From Sarcina sp. DSM 11001 (GTDB taxonomy: Bacteria > Bacillota > Clostridia > Lachnospirales > Lachnospiraceae): a stretch of DNA of 43,386 nucleotides. The translations under genes and the position numbers were made by a program. Every line of letters starts with the position of its first letter. Position 1 is the first letter of the stretch. The notes under the pieces were generated by a model. The model was not told the DNA's origin. It saw nothing but the letters and a program-made list of their open reading frames with translations, and did no database searches. Positions 19,068-27,910 of this stretch are shown here, in pieces. The stretch is taken from contig NZ_FNFZ01000028.1 in the NCBI RefSeq assembly GCF_900101015.1, positions 1 through 43,386 of the forward strand. The letters run 5' to 3'.

Positions 19068-21197
19068 TTATTTTCCTCCTTTTTTCAAAGTTTCCAGGAA
19101 TACCTTCATCTCCTCCTTGTTGACAGGGGGTTTGATCTTCCTGTCCTTGATCATCTCGCCGACCTGGATCGCCGCATTGTAGATCTCGTCGGAATAGTTT
19201 TCATGATGCTCCGGGATCCCTACCGCATCTTCCGACAGACCGAAGCTCAGGGTCCTGGCGCCGAGCTTCTGGCCCAGGATGAAGCGTCTGGAAACCATGT
19301 CGACGGCAACGTTGACGTTCTTGAGAGAAGAGGTCAGGACAGCATCGGGTGCGAGGTAAGCCTGGTCGCGGTCGACACCGATGGCAAATTTACCGTGCTC
19401 CTTAGCCGACTCGATGACGCCCAGACCAGTGCCACCGGCAGCGTGGTAGACGACATCGCAGCCGTCCGTCGTAAACATCTTGTTGGCAATGCTCTTGCCC
19501 TTGGCCGCGTCGGTGAAGCTCTCCCCGTACTGGACGACTACCTTGACGTTTTTACCGAGGACACTGTTGGCATAGGCGACGCCCGCCTCGTAGCCGTACT
19601 GGAACTGGTCGATGGGATCGCTGACGATACCGCCGACAAAACCGACTTTTTCCGTCTCTGAAACAGCTGCCGCGATATAACCGACCATAAAGGAGGATTC
19701 CTGCGCACGGAACACGACACCCGTAACATTCTGGGGAGTGTGTTCATAGGAATTGTCCACGCAGGCAAAGCTGACCTCCGGATTCTTTTCCGCAGCCTCC
19801 AGGACCGCATCCGCGCAGGCAAAGCCGATTGCCCAGCAGAACTCATTGCCGTTGTCCACCAGGGTCTCCAGGTTGGTTGAGTAATCGCCGCTCTGTTTGG
19901 TCTCGATATAGGCAACCGAGGCACCGGTAGCATCCCTGAGCTGCTGCATTCCCTCCCAGGCACTCTGGTTGAAGGACTGATCGTTGATCCCGCCTACATC
20001 CGTGATCATGGCGATCTTGCGGCCGGCGCCGTTTACCCTGCTCAGGTCATTGACAGGCGCCGTCAATGCTTCTATAGATGCCTCCTGCAGCTCCAGCAGG
20101 AAATCTTCCATCTCTGTCTTGTTTCCGGGAGGATTCAGGATGCCCGCTTTGATCTTCTCTCCGATTTCAAGAGCTTCCTCATAGATCTCGTCGGAATAAT
20201 TGGGGTGCTCGGGCGGGATCCCGACGGCATCGTCCGAAAGGCCGAAGACCAGGGTCTTTCCTCCGATCTCTTTGCCGAGAATATGGAGTTTGGAAACCGC
20301 CTTGACGGCGACGTTTACATTTTTAAGGGAAGAGGTCAGGACATTGTCCGGAGCCAGATAAGACTGGTCGCGGTCAACGCCGATGGCATATTTGCCGTGC
20401 TCCTTGGCCGCTTCGATAACGCCGGTCCCGGTGCCTCCCGCCGCGTGATAGACGACGTCACAGCCGTCCGCCGTGAGCATCTTGTTGGCAATGCTCTTGC
20501 CCTTTGCGGCATCGGAAAAGCTCTCCGCATACTGGACGATCACGCCGACCTTCTTGTTCAGGACTTTATTCGCATAGGCGACGCCCGCTTCAAAACCGTA
20601 CTGGAACTGGTCGATGGGATCGCTGTGGATACCGCCCACAAAGCCGACTTTCTCCGTCTGGGAAACGGCCGCCGCGATATATCCGACCATGAAGGACGAC
20701 TCCTGTGCCCGGAAGACGACGCCTGTCACATTCGGGGGCGTATCATCGAAGGCATTGTCCACGATGGCAAAATGGACATCCGGATTGTTGGCGGCGGACT
20801 CCAGTACAGCGTCCGAGGTCGCGAATCCGATAGCCCAGCAAAGCGAATTGCCGTTATCGATCAGGGTCTCGAAGTTGGTCGTGAAATCACCGCTTTGCTT
20901 GGACTCGATATAACCGACCTCCGCGTTCGTTTCTTCCCTGAGTTCCTGCAGGCCCTCCCAGGAGCTCTGGTTGAAGGACTGGTCATTGATCCCGCCAGTA
21001 TCAGTGATCATGGCGATCTTCCAGCCTGTGCCGTCCACGTCCTCTACGTCCAGATTCATTCCGGACGACCCTGCGCCACCCACGCCGCCTGTCCGGCCGC
21101 CGGTCAATTCGCCAGGGCGGACGAACCGGCACGCGGGAAGCATCAGCGCGATGCACAGGGCAAGGACAATCAAGGCCCTTCTGCTGCACTTTCTCAT
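19068..21197 (-). CDS. Nucleoside-binding lipoprotein with two tandem BMP domains
   Basis: 709 residues, about twice the usual length. The signal peptide ends in the lipobox LPAC (Cys23) and a Gly-rich linker follows. Two complete basic-membrane-protein/PnrA-type binding domains come next, at residues 60-370 and 394-704, both starting KIAMITD and carrying GGINDQSFNQS, GVVFRAQESSFMVGY, YHAAGGTG and AIGVDRDQ. The period is exactly 334 residues and the copies are roughly three quarters identical by eye, so this is an in-frame internal gene duplication. It captures nucleosides outside the membrane for the downstream ATPase and permeases. AGGAGGGAATT precedes the ATG. It is the first gene of the operon. 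Confidence 0.95.
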   Translation of the reverse strand: MRKCSRRALIVLALCIALMLPACRFVRPGELTGGRTGGVGGAGSSGMNLDVEDVDGTGWKIAMITDTGGINDQSFNQSSWEGLQELREETNAEVGYIESKQSGDFTTNFETLIDNGNSLCWAIGFATSDAVLESAANNPDVHFAIVDNAFDDTPPNVTGVVFRAQESSFMVGYIAAAVSQTEKVGFVGGIHSDPIDQFQYGFEAGVAYANKVLNKKVGVIVQYAESFSDAAKGKSIANKMLTADGCDVVYHAAGGTGTGVIEAAKEHGKYAIGVDRDQSYLAPDNVLTSSLKNVNVAVKAVSKLHILGKEIGGKTLVFGLSDDAVGIPPEHPNYSDEIYEEALEIGEKIKAGILNPPGNKTEMEDFLLELQEASIEALTAPVNDLSRVNGAGRKIAMITDVGGINDQSFNQSAWEGMQQLRDATGASVAYIETKQSGDYSTNLETLVDNGNEFCWAIGFACADAVLEAAEKNPEVSFACVDNSYEHTPQNVTGVVFRAQESSFMVGYIAAAVSETEKVGFVGGIVSDPIDQFQYGYEAGVAYANSVLGKNVKVVVQYGESFTDAAKGKSIANKMFTTDGCDVVYHAAGGTGLGVIESAKEHGKFAIGVDRDQAYLAPDAVLTSSLKNVNVAVDMVSRRFILGQKLGARTLSFGLSEDAVGIPEHHENYSDEIYNAAIQVGEMIKDRKIKPPVNKEEMKVFLETLKKGGK

Positions 21198-21206
21198 AAT
21201 TCCCTC

Positions 21207-21250
21207 CTTTTGGTGACAATCGTGACAATTGTAACAACTTTTGCAACTGT
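21207..21250. repeat. 9-bp degenerate tandem repeat upstream of the BMP lipoprotein
   Basis: Four consecutive 9-base units (GTGACAATC, GTGACAATT, GTAACAACT, TTTGCAACT) lie just upstream of the ribosome site of the BMP gene. They could be a regulator site or one of the short spacer repeats seen throughout the window. Confidence 0.55.
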
Positions 21251-21413
21251 TAGCTTTGTTTAGTTATTATCCGTTTTGCTGTATATTGGAGTTTCATTTA
21301 CCGTACAGTTAAAACCTTTTTATATCGTATGGCCGGAATCTTTTTGCTGTATAGTTCAGATTTTTATCCGTACAGATATAATGCGCCTCCCCCTGGCTGC
21401 AGGCATATCGTGT

Positions 21414-22028
21414 TCAGTGCAGGCGGCTCCGGATCAGCTCCAGAATGACCTTCATGGCCGCATCGTTTCTTCCACCCTCCGGGATGATGATATCGGCTTT
21501 CCGCTTGCTGGGTTCCACAAACTGTTCATGCATGGGTTTGACTGTCTCTCTGTACTGCCTGATGACGCTGTCCAGGGAACGCTCCCTTTCTTTGACATCC
21601 CTTTCTATCCTGCGCAGGATCCGCTCGTCGGCATCTGTGTCCACAAAGATTTTGAAATCCATGAGTTCCAGCAGAGAAGGCTCCGCAAGGATCATGATCC
21701 CCTCCAGGATGATGACCGGATTCGGAGGCACCAGGATCGTCCTGTCAGACCGGTTATGGATGGTATAATCATAAACCGGTATACGTACGCTTCTGCCCGC
21801 CTTGAGTTCGCGGATGTGTTCACACAATAGTTCCGTGTCGAAGGCATCCGGATGGTCATAATTGACCCTCGCCCTCTGGTCATAGGTCATTCCCTCCAGA
21901 CGTTTATAGTAATTGTCATGACGCAGGATACTGACCTCGTCCGCTCCAAAACAACTGACCAGCTTGTCTGCCAGTGTCGTCTTGCCGCTGCCGCTTCCTC
22001 CCGCGATCCCGATCAGAATGGTATCCAT
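21414..22028 (-). CDS. udk: Uridine kinase
   Basis: 204 residues, standard length. It phosphorylates uridine and cytidine with ATP or GTP to give UMP and CMP in pyrimidine salvage. The P-loop GGSGSGKT is at 10-17, and RHDNYYK, ARVNYDHPDAFD and DYTIHNRS are family hallmarks, as are IILEGIMIL and the C-terminal IIIPEGGRND. GGAAGGGGAAAGG precedes the ATG. It lies 216 bases upstream of the nucleoside importer on the same strand, so uptake and trapping of nucleosides are likely linked. Confidence 0.95.
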   Translation of the reverse strand: MDTILIGIAGGSGSGKTTLADKLVSCFGADEVSILRHDNYYKRLEGMTYDQRARVNYDHPDAFDTELLCEHIRELKAGRSVRIPVYDYTIHNRSDRTILVPPNPVIILEGIMILAEPSLLELMDFKIFVDTDADERILRRIERDVKERERSLDSVIRQYRETVKPMHEQFVEPSKRKADIIIPEGGRNDAAMKVILELIRSRLH

Positions 22029-22084
22029 ACCTTTCCCCTTCCGGTTTTTTCTGAAGTGTTAAAAAAGAATGCCATACAGTACTT

Positions 22085-22093
22085 ATTATAGCA
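22085..22093 (-). promoter_or_regulatory. Extended -10 promoter of udk
   Basis: On the minus strand TGC precedes a perfect TATAAT (22085-22090), giving TGnTATAAT, about 57 bases upstream of the udk start. No clear -35 is present. Confidence 0.55.
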
Positions 22094-22173
22094 GAACCGC
22101 CGGCCTGTGTTATGCATTTGCGACAAAAAATTCCCTGAAGTATGGGAATAATTGTGTAAAAGTTGCAGAAATA

Positions 22174-22202
22174 TTGTGAAGAATGGAAAATCCTGTTATA
22201 CT
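22174..22202 (+). promoter_or_regulatory. Promoter of the LOG-family gene
   Basis: A -35 TTGTGA (22174-22179) and -10 TATACT (22197-22202) with a 17-bp spacer lie about 35 bases before the chosen ATG at 22237. This also argues against the upstream in-frame ATG at 22183, which sits inside the promoter. Confidence 0.65.
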
Positions 22203-22236
22203 TGCTCACAGTATACAGGAAAGGACCGGTACATCT

Positions 22237-22839
22237 ATGAACATCACCGTCTATCTGGGAGCAAGCAATGGCGTTGACAAAATGTACAGTATGGAGGCAA
22301 AGGGTCTTGGCGAATGGATCGGAAAGAGCGGACACCGTCTCATCTATGGCGGCAGCCGGACAGGTCTGATGGGTGTGCTGGCGGATGCGGTCCTGAGTAC
22401 AGGCGGTGAAGTCATCGGTGTAGAGCCGGCCTTTTTTATCGAATCGGAACTGCAGCATGACTCGATCACCAGACTGATCGTCACTGAGTCCATGGCGGAA
22501 CGCCGCGCAAAAATGATCGAACTCGGGGACGCCTTTATCGCTTTTCCCGGCGGGACCGGAACTCTTGAGGAGATCTCTGAAGTCATCTCTCTTGTAAAAC
22601 TCGGGCACATCGATCATCCTGTCGTCTTCCTGAACCTTGAACACTACTATGACCCCATGGAAGTCATGTATCACAAAATGGTTGAAGAGGGTTTTCTTGA
22701 AAGTGTTCATCTGGAAAAAATACATTTTTCCACTTCTGTAGAGGGAACCGCATCCTATCTGGAGGGGACATGGAACCGGCTTAAAAGCGGAAAAAAAAGC
22801 GCAGCACAGATCGTCGGAACCGTGTCTTTCCCGAAATGA
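22237..22839 (+). CDS. LOG-family nucleoside 5'-monophosphate phosphoribohydrolase
   Basis: 200 residues. The Rossmann-like LOG fold shows the expected motifs: MNITVYLGAS at the start, YGGSRTGLMGVLADA, and PGGTGTLEEI (the PGGxGTxxE motif), with the preceding ESMAERRAKM helix. Homologues split a nucleoside monophosphate into base plus ribose 5-phosphate. In bacteria without a cytokinin role this probably serves nucleotide salvage or housecleaning. It is divergent from udk and has its own promoter and terminator. Confidence 0.88.
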   Translation: MNITVYLGASNGVDKMYSMEAKGLGEWIGKSGHRLIYGGSRTGLMGVLADAVLSTGGEVIGVEPAFFIESELQHDSITRLIVTESMAERRAKMIELGDAFIAFPGGTGTLEEISEVISLVKLGHIDHPVVFLNLEHYYDPMEVMYHKMVEEGFLESVHLEKIHFSTSVEGTASYLEGTWNRLKSGKKSAAQIVGTVSFPK

Positions 22840-22966
22840 AAATAATGAAATCCGCGTCTTTCCGGCAGAAGGGGGGACACGGCTGTTAAACAGCACAAAG
22901 CAAAACAGAGCAAGGTAAAGCGATCCAAAGATAAACAGTACAGGGCAAACCAGTAACAAGACAGAA
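22840..22966. other. Spacer with degenerate repeat of the LOG gene 3' end
   Basis: The last codons of the LOG gene (CCGTGTCTTTCCCG) recur imperfectly just after the stop (CCGCGTCTTTCCGG). They are followed by irregular CAAAGCAAAACAGAG-like units. No gene is present. Confidence 0.45.
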
Positions 22967-22967
22967 A

Positions 22968-23014
22968 AACTCCGGCCAGCATGGATCTGATCAGCTGACC
23001 GGAGTTCTTTTTTT
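22968..23014 (+). terminator. Rho-independent terminator of the LOG gene
   Basis: The stem AACTCCGG/CCGGAGTT (22968-22975 with 22999-23006), extended inside by CAGC/GCTG, is followed by a run of seven or more T. The A-rich left flank might also serve the convergent serA-like gene. Confidence 0.85.
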
Positions 23015-23099
23015 CTATTAATTTTTCAGTTTTTCAGTTCTGATTCTGTTTTTAAGTTCTGTTTTTTGTATTTCTCAATTCTTCTGACTGCACATGATC

Positions 23100-24272
23100 T
23101 CACTCAGCACGGCAGATCTCACGGACCTTATAGACGCCCGGGATCTTCCGGATCCTGTCGAGGAGCTCCTGCTCCGGCGCATTGTCCAGGTCGAGCAGTG
23201 TATATTCCACTTCACCCTTGGACTTACTGGCCATGCCGGCGATATTGACTTCCGAGCTGCCGATGATGCTGGTGAGCTGGGTGATCATATTCGCGCGGTT
23301 CTCATGGAAAACACTGATCCGGTTTCCGGTCTCGCATTTTCCCAGGTCGCAGTTGGGGTAATTGACACTGTTTTTGATATTGCCGTTCTCCAGATAATCG
23401 GAGATCTCCTCAACAGCCATCACCGCGCAGTTGTCCTCTGCTTCCTCAGTAGAAGCTCCCAGATGAGGGATGGTGATGCAGCCCCTGCGTCCCGCCACTG
23501 TCGTGTTGGGGAAATCAGAGACATAGCGGCGGATCCTGCCTGCGCGCAGGGCGGCGACGACAGCATTCTCATCGACCAGAGAATCTCTCGCCATATTGAT
23601 CAGAATGACGCCTGTCTTCATCATTTCAATCGCGTGCTCGTCGATCATACCCTTCGTTGAAGGCAGGGCGGGCACGTGGATCGTGATGTAATCGCACTCC
23701 TCAAAGATATCCTCGATCCGGATCACATGGTTGATACGGCTGGAAAGATGCCAGGCTGAGTCGATCGACACATAGGGATCATAACCGTAGACCTTCATGC
23801 CGAGATTGACCGCTGTATTCGCAACCTGTACGCCGATGGCGCCCAGTCCGATGATGCCCAGCTTCTTCCCCTGAAGCTCAGTGCCGGCAAATCTCTTCTT
23901 TTCTTTCTCGGCAACTTTTGCAATGTCTTCATTGTTCCAGTTGGAACGCACCCAGTCTACACCCTCGACAATATCGCGGGAAGCCAGAAGCATGCCGGCA
24001 AAGACAAGCTCCTTGACGCCGTTTGCGTTTGCTCCGGGAGTGTTAAAAACAACGACACCCTTTTTAGCCAGTTCATCGATCGGGATATTGTTGACTCCTG
24101 CCCCGGCGCGGGCGATCGCCAGCACTTCATCGGAAAGCTCCATACCATGCATGGAAGCGCTGCGCACGAGGATGCCGTTCGCCTCCTCCAGAGAATCCGT
24201 CTTCTCATACAGTGCGGAGAATTTGTCCAGTCCTTTTTGTGAAATATTGTTGAGACAAGCGTATTTAAACAT
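23100..24272 (-). CDS. serA: D-3-phosphoglycerate dehydrogenase
   Basis: 390 residues. It catalyses the NAD-dependent oxidation of 3-phosphoglycerate, the first step of serine synthesis. The NAD-binding motif GIIGLGAIGVQVANTA, the catalytic region NMARDSLVDENAV and the histidine in ITIPHLGASTEEAE are present. The C-terminal 75 residues form an ACT domain (FHENRANMITQLTSIIGSSEVNI), a probable serine sensor. This is the short form without the extra intervening domain. AGGAAT lies upstream of the ATG. It is followed upstream by apt on the same strand; serC is not in the window. Confidence 0.88.
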   Translation of the reverse strand: MFKYACLNNISQKGLDKFSALYEKTDSLEEANGILVRSASMHGMELSDEVLAIARAGAGVNNIPIDELAKKGVVVFNTPGANANGVKELVFAGMLLASRDIVEGVDWVRSNWNNEDIAKVAEKEKKRFAGTELQGKKLGIIGLGAIGVQVANTAVNLGMKVYGYDPYVSIDSAWHLSSRINHVIRIEDIFEECDYITIHVPALPSTKGMIDEHAIEMMKTGVILINMARDSLVDENAVVAALRAGRIRRYVSDFPNTTVAGRRGCITIPHLGASTEEAEDNCAVMAVEEISDYLENGNIKNSVNYPNCDLGKCETGNRISVFHENRANMITQLTSIIGSSEVNIAGMASKSKGEVEYTLLDLDNAPEQELLDRIRKIPGVYKVREICRAE

Positions 24273-24332
24273 TTTTCTTATTCCTGATTCCTTCCTGCTG
24301 CTTTAATTCTGGTCCTTAAAAAGAAATTTCCT

Positions 24333-24857
24333 TTATTTTCCGTCGTATACGAGGACACTGTCAACCCGGTAGCCCTCCAGTTTCTTTCTTCCTTCCAGAC
24401 CCTTGAGTTCGATCATGACAAGAATGCCGGCAACGATTCCGCCGAGCTTTTCGATCAGCTGGGCCCCCGCTTTGACGGTGCCGCCGGTCGCCAAAAGGTC
24501 GTCGACCAGAAGACATCTCTGCCCGGGCTTGATCGCGTCCACATGGATCTCCAGAGTCGCTTTCCCGTATTCCAGATCATAATCGACGGACTCTGTCTTC
24601 CAGGGAAGTTTTCCCTTTTTACGCACAAGGACAAGGGGTTTATGGAGATTGTAGGCCATCGCAGCGCCATAGATAAATCCGCGGGATTCCGCTCCGACGA
24701 TCACATCAAAATCCAGATCCTTGACCTGATCCTGCATCTGGTCGATCGCCAGCTGCATTCCTTCCGCATCCTGAAATACCGTGGTGATATCACGGAACAG
24801 AACGCCGGGCTCCGGGAAATCCGGGATCACACGGATATACTTGTCAAGATTATTCAT
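24333..24857 (-). CDS. apt: Adenine phosphoribosyltransferase
   Basis: 174 residues, standard size. It converts adenine and PRPP to AMP in purine salvage. The motifs are DFPEPGVLFRDIT, VGAESRGFIYGAAMA and the PRPP-binding loop LVDDLLATGGTVKAG. AGGAGGG lies 6 bases before the ATG. It is 60 bases upstream of serA on the same strand. Together with the LOG protein and the nucleoside importer it makes this region rich in salvage functions. Confidence 0.96.
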   Translation of the reverse strand: MNNLDKYIRVIPDFPEPGVLFRDITTVFQDAEGMQLAIDQMQDQVKDLDFDVIVGAESRGFIYGAAMAYNLHKPLVLVRKKGKLPWKTESVDYDLEYGKATLEIHVDAIKPGQRCLLVDDLLATGGTVKAGAQLIEKLGGIVAGILVMIELKGLEGRKKLEGYRVDSVLVYDGK

Positions 24858-24957
24858 AAGACCCTCCTGTCACTGAAAATATTTATTTTTAGCCCCCCAC
24901 GCGCGGCGGGTACCTTACTATAGTTGCTTCTGCAGTTACTGCTTGCCACTGCATCGG

Positions 24958-25932
24958 TCAATGAGCCCCTGCGCGGACGGGTACTTTACTTTTTTCGGCG
25001 AGTACTTCGGCATAGTGGTTGGCCAGCGGGATCGCGTCCGTAAATTCCGACGCCATAAAGCACTCCGCACAGAATTCATCCAGGTTCTCAAAGCCGTCTC
25101 TGCAGGCAGAGAACAGTTTTTTTATCCTTTTATCTTTTTGGATCCCATAAACATCGGCCAGGGCATGCCCGAGTTCATGGACTGTAAGCCGCCTCAGGTT
25201 CATGCTCTCCTCCAGCTGCCGCACAGCCCAGACATCGGCAAAAAAAGGATCCTCGAGTTCGAGCCCGTTGTGGGGACCGGGTTCAATGACAGACCTCCAG
25301 TCTGTGATCCGGTCTTTCTCTTCACACTGCCCTTCCATCTCTTCAATCGGGTATACGGGATCCCGGCTGCCCGGCTTCTCCTCTTTCGCATTCAGTAAGC
25401 CGGTGTCCTGCCCGGACTTCTGTCTGAGATGTCCGGGCTGCTGCCTGAAGAAAGACACGGGAACATCTTCCTCCTCCAGGATCCTGAACACATTCTCCAG
25501 AACCGCTTCCCTGATCTGCGGAGGCGGAGTTCCCCGATTCATCAGGCTGTCCCGGATCTGTCGCGTTGAAGCTGAGATGCGCCCCGCCAGACCGTGTCCC
25601 CTGAGGATCCTGTCAAGCTCTTCCGCAGAGAGATCCACGGGCATCCGGGAGACCCGGATATGATTGAAGGAAATCGAGAGCGTCGCATTGTTAAACACCG
25701 CATGATCCCTGCAGGAAGCAAAGTCCCCATACTTTTCGCCCTCATAGGGAGAACCTTCCTCCATGCCGAAGTCCCATACCCCGTTGATCTCCAGTTCAGG
25801 ATAGCGAAGCCTGTAGCTCCGGATGAGCTCCCTGATCAGACTTTGCTGCCTGTCAGAAAAGCCGTCCCCGCCGATCCGGGTAAAATAAAAATAGGTGTTT
25901 CCCCTGCCCGGCAGGGTCAGTACTTCACTCAT
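24958..25932 (-). CDS. Zincin-like metallopeptidase-fold protein
   Basis: 324 residues without a signal peptide. Near the C-terminus VHELGHALADVYGI provides an HExxH zinc site (His252, Glu253, His256), and acidic residues in ENLDEFCAECFMAS (about 282-295) are candidates for the third ligand. The N-terminal part (ELEINGVWDFGMEEG, ATLSISFNHIRVSRMP) matches no domain I know. Because the protein is cytoplasmic by sequence, it might act on intracellular proteins. The ribosome site is weak (GGGG). It lies about 100 bases upstream of apt. Confidence 0.65.
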   Translation of the reverse strand: MSEVLTLPGRGNTYFYFTRIGGDGFSDRQQSLIRELIRSYRLRYPELEINGVWDFGMEEGSPYEGEKYGDFASCRDHAVFNNATLSISFNHIRVSRMPVDLSAEELDRILRGHGLAGRISASTRQIRDSLMNRGTPPPQIREAVLENVFRILEEEDVPVSFFRQQPGHLRQKSGQDTGLLNAKEEKPGSRDPVYPIEEMEGQCEEKDRITDWRSVIEPGPHNGLELEDPFFADVWAVRQLEESMNLRRLTVHELGHALADVYGIQKDKRIKKLFSACRDGFENLDEFCAECFMASEFTDAIPLANHYAEVLAEKSKVPVRAGAH

Positions 25933-26065
25933 ATCTGTAATCCCCGCAGACCATTTTAACTTTACACATCTAATCAGTCAATAAAAGGTTTTGTTCGATA
26001 CAAGAGACAAAAAAAGCAACCACAAAAAAGCGAAAAGGCGAATGTGTCAAACAGGTTTCACCTCT

Positions 26066-27241
26066 TTACACCAGCTCCAGAAACAAATCAACCGCCGTCT
26101 CGAGTATTCTGTCGTTAAAGTCGTACTCTTCTGTGTGTAATGCCGGGTATTTTTCCCCGTTTCCGATATAGACCATAGCTCCCGGGCATTCCTTCAGATA
26201 CCATCCAAAATCCTCGGAAGCCCGCCACATCCTGTCCATAGGGATTGTCTGTAGGCCGGCTTTTTGTGCGGCTTCACGGATTCTGATGAGGCTCCGGCTG
26301 TCATTTCTGGTCTCCGGAAAATAGTCCCGGATGGCATAGCTGAAGCGGATCCCTAAAGGCTCACTTAATCCCCGGGCATAGTCCAGAAGGTCTTTTTCCA
26401 TTCTTTTCATCTCCGCTTCGTATTCTGCGCGAAGCGTGAGGCAGAGTCTTCCTTCGCCGGGGGAAATACCGAAATCGCCGGTTCCGAGCCCGATCCCGGT
26501 CACCGTACAGAGCGCCATTCCTTCTTTTACACGACCGGCCAGGTCTCTGGCAAAGAGGACAGTTTTTGCAATGACCTCTGCGGGGTTTATACCCTCCCCT
26601 GGCGCGCTCGCGTGAGACGTTTTGCCTGAAAAATGCATCTCCAGCCCCTCCGATGCCGGCTGGGTCAGACCGTCGCGGAAGACCATGCTGCTCTCCGGAA
26701 AGCCGCCTAGATTATGAAATGCAAAGATTTCCGATATTCCCTCTTTTTTGAGCAGATCTCTGCACAACAGGGCACCCTGCCCGGTCTCCTCCCCCGGCTG
26801 GAAAATCAGGTAAACATCATTTTCTGTTTCCATCTGGTCCAGTTCCAGCGCAAGCCCGCACAGCGCCGCGCAGTGACCGTCATGCCCGCATTTGTGTGAG
26901 ACACCCCTGTTCCTGGAATGGTAGGGAAGGTCGTCTTTCTCCATGATCGGAAGTGCATCCATATCCGCCCTGAAGGCAGTTTTCTTCCTGCCCTGTCTTC
27001 CGTTTTTTTCGCCGGACTGTACATAATGTACATTCAGAAGCAGACCTGAATCTGCTTTCCCGGTAGTTCCTCTTTTTGCCGCATAACACCATCCGCCGCA
27101 GTCTGCGACCTGCAGCGAGGTATTTTCTCTCAGAAACTGCCGGATGATTTTCAAGGTTCCTGACTCCTGCATGGATAATTCCGGATACATATGGAGCTCA
27201 TGCCGCAGTTGAGTGATCTTTTCAAGATTTTCTTTTTTCAT
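26066..27241 (-). CDS. M20-family amidohydrolase/peptidase
   Basis: 391 residues from the ATG at 27241. Members remove acyl or amino-acid groups from N-acylated or dipeptide substrates with a di-metal site. Motifs include RHELHMYPELSMQE near the start, the ligands in ADMDALPI and CGHDGH, FQPGEETGQGA and FAFHNLGG, and the C-terminal His in ALHTEEYDFND. A short basic insertion (GEKNGRQGRKK) precedes ADMDALP. The frame extends 32 codons further upstream into the 45-bp repeat array, but AAGGA upstream of 27241 supports the shorter form. Confidence 0.88.
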   Translation of the reverse strand: MKKENLEKITQLRHELHMYPELSMQESGTLKIIRQFLRENTSLQVADCGGWCYAAKRGTTGKADSGLLLNVHYVQSGEKNGRQGRKKTAFRADMDALPIMEKDDLPYHSRNRGVSHKCGHDGHCAALCGLALELDQMETENDVYLIFQPGEETGQGALLCRDLLKKEGISEIFAFHNLGGFPESSMVFRDGLTQPASEGLEMHFSGKTSHASAPGEGINPAEVIAKTVLFARDLAGRVKEGMALCTVTGIGLGTGDFGISPGEGRLCLTLRAEYEAEMKRMEKDLLDYARGLSEPLGIRFSYAIRDYFPETRNDSRSLIRIREAAQKAGLQTIPMDRMWRASEDFGWYLKECPGAMVYIGNGEKYPALHTEEYDFNDRILETAVDLFLELV

Positions 27242-27293
27242 ATCAGTTTTATTCCTTAACCTGTGAGAGTTCAGGGAAATGCTCCGCAGCAAG

Positions 27294-27472
27294 CCCGGGG
27301 ACTGGAAGATCGGGAGACAGAGAACCGTCCTCTTCAACCCCGGAAGCCGGAAGATCAGGAGACAGAGAACCGTCCGCTTTAAACCCGGAGGCCGGAAGAT
27401 CGGGAGACAGAGAACCGTTCACTTTAAACCCGGAGGCCGGAAGATCAGAAGACAGAGGACCGTCCGCTTCCT
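27294..27472 (-). repeat. 45-bp tandem repeat array, four copies
   Basis: Four head-to-tail 45-bp units start at 27294, 27339, 27384 and 27429 and differ by a few bases. Each contains a GGGAGACAGAGAACCGTCC core. Since 45 is a multiple of three, a minus-strand frame stays open (27249-27539) and would encode 15-residue units such as DGSLSPDLPASGFKA. It has no ribosome site at its ATG, so I treat it as a repeat rather than a gene. The core resembles the arm of the inverted repeat at 14952-14997. Confidence 0.85.
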
Positions 27473-27571
27473 GGTCGCTTTGATGAGAAAAAGATGGCAC
27501 AAAAACCGTCTCCGTGTCAACCCGCATGGATCCATGCACTTTAATTCGCTAAAAATAAATCGAAAAACCAC

Positions 27572-27600
27572 TTGCGCTCTCGAAAAAAGAATGCTATGCT
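27572..27600 (+). promoter_or_regulatory. Promoter of the trp operon
   Basis: A -35 TTGCGC (27572-27577), 17-bp spacer and -10 TATGCT (27595-27600) place the transcript start near 27607, at the beginning of the T-box leader. Confidence 0.65.
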
Positions 27601-27606
27601 CTACTA

Positions 27607-27910
27607 AACCGTTGAGGGAGAGTGAGTAAGCTTTATCCCTGACTCCACAGAGAGCTGCGGATGGTGAGAGCGCAGCGGGTCATATACAGCCGAATGGACT
27701 CCTGAGGGCAAGCAGAAAGAGGCAGGGCACATTTTTAATCTTGTGTTCGTACTGTTAGTGCCTCAAGTATGTGAGACGGAGAAGGCGCTCCGTGATCAAA
27801 AGCCAGCGTATGTCAGTACGCGTTGAGTGGGTACAAGTATGTACCAAGCCGGGTGGCACCGCAGGAATTTTCAATCCTGTCCCAGCGTAATACTGGGACA
27901 GGATTTTTTT
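27607..27910 (+). promoter_or_regulatory. T-box riboswitch, tryptophan-specific, with terminator
   Basis: The leader has a stem I region with AGAGAG-like and distal-loop elements. A specifier context CGAATGGAC has TGG at 27695-27697, a Trp codon followed by A. The conserved T-box CGGGTGGCACCGCA lies at 27850-27863. A strong terminator follows, with stem AATCCTGTCCCAG/CTGGGACAGGATT (27873-27885 with 27893-27905) and a T-run to 27910. Uncharged tRNA-Trp should favour the antiterminator and expression of the trp genes. Class and specificity follow from known T-box rules. Confidence 0.92.

Noticed and set aside
27249-27539. Minus-strand 96-residue frame across the 45-bp array
   Set aside because: The frame is open because the unit is a multiple of three; its ATG has no ribosome site and the amidohydrolase has its own start just after it.
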